Below, in pieces: positions 46,848 to 58,800 of a DNA stretch of 64,000 nucleotides. Source of the DNA: Atriophallophorus winterbourni. Lineage: Eukaryota > Platyhelminthes > Trematoda > Plagiorchiida > Microphallidae. How positions within the stretch are numbered: position 1 is the stretch's first letter; each line of letters starts with the position of its first letter. Where the stretch lies: assembly GCA_013407085.1 (NCBI GenBank), contig JACCGJ010000235.1, forward strand, positions 1 to 64,000, written 5' to 3'. A program made the translations under genes and the position numbers. The notes beneath the pieces were generated by a model. The model did not search any database, was not told the origin of the DNA, and saw only the letters and a program-made list of their open reading frames with translations.

Positions 46848-49800
46848 ATGGCCGGCGAAAAACGGTGAGTTGCTTTTTATTATGTCTCGAAACCGTGGAG
46901 CGATGAAGAACGCTTGTAATGATGTGTGATACTGAGAGCCTTAGAAAAGCTTTTACCAGAGAAGTAGGCGACTTAACCCAGTCTTAACGCTTAACAGCCT
47001 ATCCGGAAAGAACGATCTCTCCTGCAGCGGTCACAGCGATAAGCCGTACTCGGTCGATGTCGAGGTTCTTTCCCAGGTTGCAGATGCCATTTTACACAAT
47101 GCCTCCAAAGTGAGCGGTCCTGAGCATGTTTTTCTTAACTCGTAATGTCAATGTCCAGAGCTTTCATTCGTCGTTTAAAATGTTCTTGTACTACAATTTA
47201 AACCCACCTAAAGGCCATATGATATGGAAGCACAAGTCTGATCCAGTCAGAGTGATGCACAGTCATAGACTGCACATGGGCTAAGATGCTGTCCAGACTT
47301 GCCCCGACTTAGACAGAAATGAGTAAGAAAATGGCTAATGAACAGATCGCACTTGCGATACAAAGACGTTTGCAAAAATGTTATGAAAGCTCTTGACATT
47401 GACCCCACGAGTTGGGAAGAACTTGCTCTTGACCGCTCACTTTGGAGGCATTGTGTAAAGCGTCGTCTGCAAGCTGGGGAGGAGCAGATACAGCTCTTGG
47501 CTGCTGAACGCAGATCACGCTGGCGGCGTGCAACTGACACCTTACAACCGAGTTTTGACTATCGTTGCGATTGTGATGTACGTCCATGGTCGACGTCGAC
47601 CGAGGGATGCCAACAACATCACACGAAACAGGCAGCGTTAGCGGCGCTGTCGTAGTAGAGTGAACATGCTCTGCAGACCGACTTTAGATAACAATTTTGC
47701 ATCTGTTTCTTGTCATTCAACGGTATGTTCAAGATGCAACGGATGCTCAAGAAATGAAAAAATGACCTTTCGTTCGTGTCTTCCGTGAATAGTTCAAGTT
47801 TTGCTGCCATACAGTAAAGCATTCGGTATCATCCTATTTTCTTCACGGCCAGCTTGTGGCTTTAAACTGCCATGAGCACAAAATATGTATTGATTTTTTC
47901 TATTAATAAATCAATATGAGTACCGAAATCAATATTCCTTTGACAGGTTAAAGCTCATGCAGTGTGCATTGGGATTAATCATCATGCTTTGGATACGGAA
48001 CGTATTCAACAAGAGGAACTACTTCAAAAAATCAAGCAACTGGAACAAGAATTGAACACACCGGTAAGTGCCCCCCCCGCTTGAGTTCTCACCCTCTTCT
48101 AGGCTTACCAGAAGACGAATCTACCGCAACGTGCTGCTGATGTTCGGGTAAGTTGTCGCCACTTCCCATTTGACGTCTCTCGCATTTGTAGAGTGATGTC
48201 AAGGGAAACGCTGAAGCTCTACGATATCTGGAGACCATATCCCAGCTGGAGAGAGCGTTTACCGTAAGTCATTCCTGATCTGAAATTATCTTTAGACGCT
48301 CACCGAAAATATATCGGAAACGTCGGTGCAACTGAGCAGCCCGAAGGCATTGTCTGAATCGGTCCGCGTGAAAAAGGTCAGTCCTCATTTGCTTTCGTGA
48401 TTGATATTCCCCTAGGGATATGGTTTTCTTCGTTCGATTTAGACCATCGATGTCCATCGATGGTTTTATGCTCCACATTTTTAGAATGACTACACAGTCC
48501 TATTCGGGAGTGGCAATCTCTGCCGCAGCATTCACAGCGATATGGCAGTACTCCCTTGATCGACGTCAGTTATACGCGTGATCCAGATTCAGCGTTCCAA
48601 AAGCTGTATCTGCCCATTTCCAGCTTGAACATGATGCCTTCCACAGTGCCTTCAAATTGAGCGGTCAGAAACAAGTTCTTTCCCACTCGTAGGGTCAATA
48701 ATAAGAGCTTTCATTTCTCCTTTGCAATGTATGAAAGCAAAAGCCTGATCCAGGCAAAGCGCCGCACAGTTCGAGACTGCACGTGGGCTAAGATACTGTC
48801 AGGTTGCCCGGGCCTAGACAGATATGAGAAAGAATATAGAAATGGTAGTGAGACTCCAGCTTAAATCAGCATGCAGCTCACTACCTCTGGCCAATCAATT
48901 TGGCACGGTGTTAGCCTCCTTCGGTCGTTGTCGACCATGGAGGTACATCACAATCGCATGACGTTTTCATGCTGCACATCTTTTCCAATGATTAAACAGT
49001 TCGGTTACGGAGGAACAACTTCCCCCCGTCGATAGACAATACTCGATCGATCGTCGTCAAGTTGCACGCCAGGGGCGCGATCTGCGTTCAGCAGCCAAGA
49101 GCTGTATCTGCTCCTCCCCAGTTTGCAGACGACGCATTACACAATGCCTCCAATCTGAGCAGTCAAGAGCAAGTTCTTCCCAACTCGCGGAGGTCAAAGC
49201 CAAGAGCTTTCATGCCTCCTTTGCAAACGTCTTTGTACCGCAAGTTCGGTCTGCCCAATGGTCGACTTCCTGATTTTAACTCACCATAGAGTAGATCTTC
49301 TGGATTACACGTTACTTTTGTTCTATTTTATTTATTTATTTATTTTCTTTAGGATCTTGGAGGGAATGTGCAAGTTTGTTGGAAGTATGTCAGTCAGTTG
49401 GCGCAATTGAGTCAGATCCATTTGAACAATGCCGCAGACTATCAACAGGTAAGTGAGACGTGAAAATGTTTGCTTTGACTAAAAATAGCTCATTTGCATG
49501 CATTTCCATCACACACACACACACACCACGACCGGTTTCGTGCTGTTTGCCCTCATCAGGTAGGGACAGTAGGATCAGGATCCGCATGCGCTTGAAACAG
49601 TGGTTGAATGGTAAACAAGTAGCGCTTCTTTTCCACTGTTAAATAAGGTTAAGATGACCAACCTGTTCAATCACATGAGCCCACACTAATGTAGACTTGG
49701 TTTAAAACCCATGACCATGAATATAAAAGCTCATTTGCATGCATCTCTATCACACACACACACCCTACGATCGGTTTCGTGGTGTTCGCACTTATCAGGT

Positions 49801-52800
49801 AGGGACAGTAGGATCAGGATCAGCATGCGCTTGAAACGGTAGAAGAATAGTAGACAAGTTTTGCTTGTATGCCACTGTTGGATAAGGTTGGTACGACCAA
49901 CCTGTTCAATCACATGAGCCCCCTGTCATGTAGACTTGGTTTGAACCCATGGCCACGAACAAAAAAAGCTCATTTGCATGCATTTCCATCACACACACAC
50001 ACCCCATGACCGGTTTCGTGCTGTCTGCACAGTAAGATCAGGATCCGCATGCACTTGAAACAGTGGATGAATGGTGAAAAGGATTTGCGCTTGATCATAC
50101 CAACCTCATGCGATCCTGATCTACCTGTTCCTACTTGATGAGTGCAAACAGCACGGAATCGGTCGTGGTGTGTGCGTGTGTTTGATAGAAATGTATGCTA
50201 ATGCGCTTTTTTGTTCATGATCATGGGCGTGACCTCATGTGTTTATGCTTTTCAAGAGTGCCGGGTTATTTGGTCCCAAAAGGCTAGCATTAATATCCAA
50301 TCTAGTTGGCACACAGCAATACAAGTCACAAGACTAAAAGTGTATTAGGCTGATGCAATTTTTAATTGAACTACCGGCAAACAAAGTTAAAATTGTATGC
50401 CGCTGTTATATAGGGTTCTTACAACGAACCACGATGATCAAACACAGAATCGCAAAGTGATTCCTGGCCAAGCGCTCGAGGCCCCTATGAACGACCAAAG
50501 TAATGTGTTGCTCACATCCCCATCCCTTACACACCACTACCGGTTTCTAGCTGTTTGCCGTCATCAAGTGGAGACAGTAAGATTGGGTTCAGTGAGCCTT
50601 GAAACAGTGGAAATGCATTAAACTAAGTTAAACTTGTATACCACTGTTGAATAGGAGTGAGATGATAGTTCGAAGTAAGATTGTCAGTAATGGTATAGAC
50701 AACGCTTCACGAATTGCTGATTTGCTTTAGATTGTAAGCAAATTTGCTAGTCGAGCTACGTGTATGGGGGTTAATTATTCGAAAACGAATTTAAATACCC
50801 ATTTCCCAATAAACGAGACATATCTTGCATAATTTTGTGTTTTTCTCTCTCCAAAAGTTTCATGATGGTGTAAATGAAGTGGAGGCGAATTTGTCGAAGC
50901 GATTGAAGATGACGCATCCGGATTACGCGCGTCCGCTCACTGAAGATGTCAACGGCGCCCACATTTTAGCTAATGAAATCCGGGTAAATATAGAAATATT
51001 GACTACTTAATTACATTTAAGTAACCCATTTTCTGTTTTTAAATGAATAAAATATCAATTATTCGGTTGTACTGAGATCAAATACTATCCTGTTAAAAAT
51101 GGTTACATTACAATCTCAATACATTTCGTTGTTGTGCATTTTTAACGTGTGAACCTGCTTGTCAACAACAATATCACTCAATTTAAACCGCCCAGGAACA
51201 TTTGAAACATTTCATCTTCCAATGGAGCCGCACAGCACAATTGCTGGACGATAGCCGACGTGTGGTCCCGGTGCATCTTCGTCTCGGTGGCATCGAGAAT
51301 GGCGTCAATGTGAACGCGGATCCACAAACTCCTGTGACGGCGCGTGCGCTACTCTCATTGGCCGGGCCAAATTACGAGCTTCCTGAGGGTGAAGAGGTTC
51401 ACATCATTAGCAACAATGAAGACCCACACTTTTGGAAAGTCCAGACAAGCACCGGGATCGCAAAGGTGCCCTCGGTTTGCTTGTGGATATCGGGTCCGGA
51501 TTTGGAAGCGGTCCGTAGAGCCATCACGTGAGTAAATCGAGTGCACGCGATCGCGGAAACTTATGTCGCATCATATGTTTTCGTGACTTTGGATTTATCG
51601 TTAGCCAGTAGTTAGTTTAAACAAAATATCGAGTGTGCTGCTGCGCACACACACTCAGAATAATACAAAATGATTCAAATATGAAAAATGATTAATCAAT
51701 GAAAACACCCCCTTTTCGCGAATATTATGATGGGAAATACTGTATACAATTAAAATGTCTTGTTGTTTTATTATCCGAGCCAAAATGTTTCAACATCGGA
51801 ATGAAATATGTACATTGCAATAAGCTTGAACCGCAGTAATAAAGCGAAGAACTGGAAACACAATACACGTTGAGTCATATGTATGTGAAACACCAATTTT
51901 TCACTGTTAAACTCCAGTGAGCCTCTGATTCGCGATTCTGATTGGTCTATTTCGTGTTATCTCTTTTGCCTATGCCGGTGTCCGGTCACCTAATCGTCAG
52001 ACAATTAATCGTCAGACACTTAATCTCTGACACTTAATCACTAGACACTTAATCACCAGACATTTGATCCCCAAACATTTAACTCCCAAGTCACTTCATC
52101 TCCAGTTTGATAACGTCAATCTTTCCGTCGTTGAGTATCGCTGAATTGCTCGAGATGTCATATCATGAAACGAAAAATAAGTGAACTAGGTATGAAAGCA
52201 GATAATGAGGCAGACGATGATTTACGCTTCATGATTGTACCGTTGAATGATGCGTTACAGTCACTCTTTTCTTGCCAACATCCCACCATGTGGACATTTC
52301 TTAACGGTTTGCGATAGGATTGCCGACAGAAGACGCTCTCAGTTCTTCAAGCAAGTTCCGGAGTTCATATCAAATTGACCGACTGAACTTTAAGTGACTG
52401 GGGATGAAGTGAATTGGGGGGTAAATGTATGGGGATCAAATGTCTGGTGGTTAAGTGTCTAGTGTCGACGATTAAGTTTCTGACGATTAATCGTCTGACG
52501 AATAAGTGTCAGTAAACCATTAATACATATGAACTGCAATCTAATCTAACATTTGCTTAGAGACGGTAAATGCTATTTGCCTGGAAGATTTGATGTTTTT
52601 AAATTGCGACACGTAGTGTTTGGCCAAGTTGATGACTGTAGTTTTTCTGTTTCGAGTAATTATCATATGGCTTCAATTCTATAACGATATCTCATCATGT
52701 CCGCCATGTCGCCGTCGGTCATTTTAACGCTTCCTGCTCTTGCGTTGTGCGGGAGATTGGTGTTGGGCAGACGGGTGTAGAGAAGTTCTTGACTCATTTT

Positions 52801-55800
52801 CACTTTGTGCAGCATGAAATCACATGCTTTAACTCAAAAATTGCCGAACAGTCGAAGACGGCATGGAATCATGTTTTTCACATCTCGTGACGTTGAAAGG
52901 GTTCCGCATTGTTACCACTACTTCCTTATTGCCACCTTGACCTTGAAACAACTATTCCCGGCCAATTTAAACAATAATGCACTCCTTATACTCCATAATT
53001 CATTTTTTCAATCGTCTCATTCCACCAGTGCTCGAGAAAGATGCGTGGAAGCGTGGGAATTGGTAGTTGAGCGGACTCGCGAACGTCTTCGAACATTCTA
53101 CATTCGTCTGCTGAATCGTCTTTCAGACAATGGCGTAAGTTGTCCAAGTTTTTTCCGCAATCTATATCCGTTTTGGCTGCTAAAAGTTTTTTATAAAGTT
53201 GCGCGCTGAATTTCCGTGTCTAGTAGTCTATTTTTTGAAAATTTATCCACCATAAATTACGATTACCGCAAAATGATGGCTTTTTTCTGACATCATTCTA
53301 TCGATATTGTGCAGCCTCATTTACCGAGAGTGAGAAATGTTACGCAGGGAAGCGTTTTATGGTTTCAAAATGAGCTCTAAGCGATCGGGAATTTCAACCA
53401 TCAAGTTGACACCCCTGAGTCGAGGGATATCGATGAAATCACTGTTAACTTATGAGGTCATCATTGAAATAATCAATGAGGTTTCAAATAGATTATTGAT
53501 CAATTTGTTGATGAAAACTGGTCTGGAAATAAAGACAATTCCCTGTATTATAAATACGTACATCAGACTCACGATGGAATATGCAGTTCAAGCATGGTCG
53601 CCATGGCTTAAAAAAAGATGTTGCGACTTTGCAACGAATATATCATCGAGCTACCAAACTTGTCACTGGACTCAGCCGGAAACCCTACAATGAGCGAATC
53701 AAAACGCTAAATTTATTTGATTATCCACGTCGCCGTCTCCGAGGGGATTTGATTCTGGTTTACAATATTTTGAATACTGGAAATCACCCTCTACAATGCT
53801 TATTGATTGTACGGAGCTCGCATAGTACAAGAGCTCATACATTTACTCTAACTGTCCCTCACTCGAGACTCAACTGCAGACGACATTTTTTTGCCGTGCG
53901 AGTTTGTTTTACTTGGAACAATCTGCCAGATAATGTTGTAAACTCACCAAACCAGCAAACTTTCAAGAGAAGCCTTGATGCCTTTTTGACTCTAAACCCG
54001 TGCATCGAAGAAAACTATACATCTTAACACCATACACCTACATTGTTATCCCACCAATCGAAAACAATTTCTGCCCTTTGGATGTTTACTTGATTCTTGA
54101 ACTACTCAGTAAGCAACCAAATCCCATTTTTGCTTGTTTTATTATTCCTTGTTGTCATATTATTCTGTTTTGTTTTTGTAAAGCTATATGCTTTCGAGAC
54201 CATTAAAATTGAATTGAATTGAACTGAATTTTTAATATTAAATGATGCCGAGTGTTGTCCTGTTCGAAGCACGTTATTCAAGCAATCAAATCAATAGCAT
54301 GCTTATATCATCTACACCTCCTTACCATAACAAGTTTCATGGCTGTTTGCCGCAACCAAGTGATGACAATAAGATTAGCTTCCATGAGCAGTGGTAAAGT
54401 GGTTAACATAGTCAGACTTTGAAGACTTCGTTCAATACAGAATCACAGAGTGATTATAAAAAGACCATATATTGTGGTGCTCAAATTCCCTTCCCCTACA
54501 CACAACAACCGGTTTCTGACTCTATGCTGTCATCAGATGAGGAAAACAAGATCACTATCAATGAGTCTTGTCTTGAAACAGTGGTAAAGTGGTAAACAAA
54601 GTTACACTTTCAGGACAATGAACCACGATGTCTAAATACAGAATCACCGAGTGATTCTTTGTCAATCTCTTACGATGCTTCTAAAAGGCCAGCGTATAAT
54701 GTTGCTCACGTTCCCAAGGGGAACTTACACTACACAACCTTTTCCAGAGTGTCTATCATTTCCAAGCAGAAGCAGCGAGCGTTGAAACGGTGTATTCAAA
54801 CAAACGTATGCTCGAATACCATTTTTAGCCAGATTGACACAACTAATCCACACTGCGGATCTGTGGATATGACCAGTTTCTAGAGTGCTTACATCCTTTT
54901 CACTAACATAACACAACCGTTACCTGGCTGTTGTTGTTATATCCCGAACAGGATAAAAAAGGCTCAATGCGCACAACAGAACTCTATTGAATAAAGTGAC
55001 ATGATTTGAACAAGGTTGCGATCAATATTAACGGACCAATGAGAGTAGAGTTGTAAGCGGATTTCAATCGATACACTGTACGCGCGTGTGGGTGCATGAC
55101 CGCACACACACAGTCAAATATAACGTAGATATGCTGCCTGTAACAGTTATTTCTATCAACATTTTTAAATTAGGATTAACTTTCAACCACTGTTATATAA
55201 GTTTAATAGAATGCAAACTCACATGAATGTACTACAAGCGACAAGACTCATTGTTGGCCTTCTTCGATCGACGTCGTCCATGTGTGTACATCGACATCGC
55301 ACGACAATCTCATACTCCATAGCGTTTTACATCACAGAACATTCAGATACTGGGAGAAAAATATTTCCTGCAGCGGTCACAACGATAGACAATACAGGAT
55401 TGATCCACGGTATTTGTACACAGGGTGATTCAAAGTAAGTTTATGTAAGTTTATGTTTCCGACTGGCACGGGGTGGCGAGCGTGTGAAAAGTTTGTACAA
55501 GGGATGGTTAGAGACGTGCATAATGTTGTACATCAGTATGAGGTCGAAGCGAAAGTCGAAAAGATTGAGACTCCTCAAACGTTATTCATATGGTTTAGCA
55601 GCTAGTCCGGATACAAGCTTTGTGGTTCGGTGGTAAATACGCTGCAGAGGATTGATGTCTTTCTGAATCCAGGGTGACCAAGCCTGAACAGCATACTACA
55701 TCGCTGGTCTCAGATAGGTGTTCATGATACGGGGCACCGACTGATTCGTTTCAATAACGCCAAGACTTGTGACGCCTTTTTGTGTACCGCTTTGCACTGT

Positions 55801-58800
55801 AGAGAAGTCTTCAGACTTGAACTGTTCCAAACACCCAAATCCTTCTCTTCAGTTGTCCAGACGAGTTGGTGGGACCCAAAAGTGTAGTTGCAATTCACGG
55901 CCTTTCCAATGTTTAACACCTTGCATGTTTGGAAGCTGAAGGGTGGTTTGTTTCTCAGAGACCAATTGTGCAATGTGTTTAGATCCTTCTGTAAAATTTC
56001 ACAGTTATCATATGTACCTATGCTTCTCCAAACTTGATATCGTCTGCGAATAACATAACCTTACATTGAACACGCTCGGGAATGTCGTTTGCGTAGATCA
56101 AAAACAAAATCGGTCTGAGGACACAGTCTACCTTGATCAGCCAAGCTGTTCCTGAGCTTGAACATTACGGTTCACAAACTACTTCCATTGCGAGAGGCAA
56201 AGAGCAAGGTCATTGTTACTCGTACAATCAGGTTCCAGAGCTTTTCTATCTCTATTGCAAATATTCGACTTCCTGGTTTCAATTCACCATCGACTAGATC
56301 CTATGAAATACGGCCATTTACTATTATAAACACACGAAACAGCCAGTTTAAGTGATGTATCATAATTATGAGTAATTACTATTAATTCGTTAGTTAATAA
56401 TAATAATAACAACCCATAAGTGATGTGTTGCTCACATCCCTCAAAATTACACTCCACTACCGGTTTCTGGATGCTTGCCGTCATCAGGTGGAGACAGTAA
56501 GATGAGGTTCAGTGAGCCTTGTAATTTCGGGGGATGTGAGCAACACATCACTTTGGTCATCCATAAGCGCCTTCAGTGCTTGACCACGAATCACTATGTG
56601 ATTCTGTGTTTGAACATCGTGGTTCGTTGTACGAACCCTATGCAACAGTGGCATTCAAGTATAACCTTGAATAATAACCCCTGTTCCAATAATAAATACG
56701 ATGACTTTTCTGAATGATACTTCATTTTCCGTTGTCACAGCCCGTCAGTTACACAAGTAAAAGTGTTATGAGAAAGTTTTTACAAGACTTGGACAATTTG
56801 GAGCCAACGTCGGATGGTGCAGGTGCTGAGTTGAGGCGTGCAATTGACCAATTCAACGATAAGCTACAGTTGGTCGAGAGTAAGTTTCACGTTTTTATTT
56901 GTTTCATGTTACTGAAATAATGTAAGTAGTTACTTTTCTTTAATTCATGAACTGAAAATTTTTAAAAGTTGAGGCAGCCGAGTAACAGGCTAAGGAATAC
57001 TGGTAGGATCCAGACTAGAAATCTCACTCGACTACGCTGAATTCCTTGACAGTTTTTGAGTTTGAAATCAATGTGATAAACAATAATTTACTTTTTTGTT
57101 TAACTTTCTCTCAATTGAAAAACAGACTCAAAGATTAAGAACTTCATTTTGTCAATTTTCTGCAAGACATTGAATGATTTTTTTGTATAAAAAGTTAAAA
57201 TAAACTTGTATGATTTTCCGATTAATATTCAACAGGCGGGCTCACTTTAGTCTCCTCTCATTTAACTACGCGTGTTCTTACCGCGGTTTCAAGTTTAGCT
57301 TATCATAGAAAATCAGAGAACACCTCATGTCAGAAAAATATTCAGCATGAAATACTTGTACATTTGCGCACAAGTCTACCTTGGTTTACTTTTTTTCTTT
57401 CTTGTTATTTCCACAAATTTAAACACCATTTCAATAATGTCCTTGGTATATCATTCGTGCCCATGTAATGAACCTGCGTTCTCTATTTCTCACAGCTAAA
57501 TGGAGGCTTTATTATGTCTCGCTGGCGATTTATTTAATATTCAAGATGCATTCCTTTACGTTAAAATAACATGGATACGACTACTTAATATTGCGAATCA
57601 GTAGTAAAAAAAATCAAAAATTTCTCATTTGTACTGTTTGTTCATATTTCTTGATTAATAAGAAAAGGAACTATAACGAACTCATAAATTTGCTATATTC
57701 CGTTTGTAAACCTTTGTGTCTACCATAAAAATCTATGTGGCTGAATCTATTCAACATGAGATGGCATCGGTGATTTTAACATAATTCCCTATTGTTCTAG
57801 GTAAAATATTACCTTGGAGTCATTCGCGATTTCTATAAACAACCTTTGCGTTTTAATATGTGAAAAAACCTCTGCGAAAGCATGATCGATTCTGCTAGCT
57901 TTCGTTTAGGATTGAATATATAAACACAGTAAAAAGACAAGAGCGGAGATGTACATTTGAGGGCTGATAATGATTATCATGGTGAGACTGATGATGCTGA
58001 TGTTGATAATAATATTAATGAATATGTGTGGTGGTGCTCATATCCCCGGCACCTAATCTCCAGAATTCGTTTCTGACTGCTTACCGTCATCAAGTGGAAA
58101 CATTAAGCTCAAGTTTATTGAGGCTAGAAACAGTGGTAAAGTGATAAACAATTTTATAATCACATGCGACTGTTAACTGATTATGAATGTAAAGATGAAC
58201 ATGTTGTTGTTGATGATGATGGAGATTATCATGATAATAATAATAATAATAATAATCATCTACTCTCCTCATCATCATACTAATCCCTCCTTACCTCCTC
58301 CCTACTACCCCTATACCTCAACTCACTACTACTCCATATCATAATATAAATAATATAATAATCAGATATATAATCCTAATAATCATAATACTCTCATCCT
58401 ACCTAATACTCCTACTCCTCATCCTCCTCCTCCTCCCCTCCTCCTCATAATACGCATCCTCATCCTCACTCTACTCTCATAAAATAAGCCTACTAATAAT
58501 AATGCCGACCAAAGTCTGCACCGGGATTTAACACAGATTCCGTCGTCTCATGGACGAACACATCAATTTGATTGTGGTGGGCATAAAAATTCACTTTAAA
58601 AAATCGAATTTCGTACTGGAGTCGTTTGCGAATACCCGTAACCGCCAGCAAATTATACGGTTTATTGTTTCATATTTTCACAGGAGGACGGCAGCCTCCC
58701 GATGGGTGCTATCTCCGGGAACAAGATATCATTGCCTACCACACCCCGTTGCTTCGATTTCGGGACCATGAACGTCAAATGACCCATCTGAACGTGCAAT

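Larger units (their letters stand above)
49470..50240 (-). repeat. Tandem array of subfamily A repeats
   Basis: At least three head-to-tail minus-oriented units with a period near 239 bp (ACCTGTTCAA at 49661 and 49900) are followed by a plus-oriented partial copy at 50080-50240. Unit landmarks: GCTCATTTGCATGCATTTCC, a (CA)n run, CACGACCGGTTTCGTGCTG, CATCAGGTAGGGACAGTAGG, the hairpin GGTTGGTACGACCAACC and GGTTTGAACCCATG. It lies in the plakin intron 49449-50857. Confidence 0.85.

Noticed and set aside
49500..50230. CRISPR-like regularly repeated sequence
   Set aside because: Units are about 239 bp, eukaryotic, without short repeats and unique spacers; they are dispersed A repeats.
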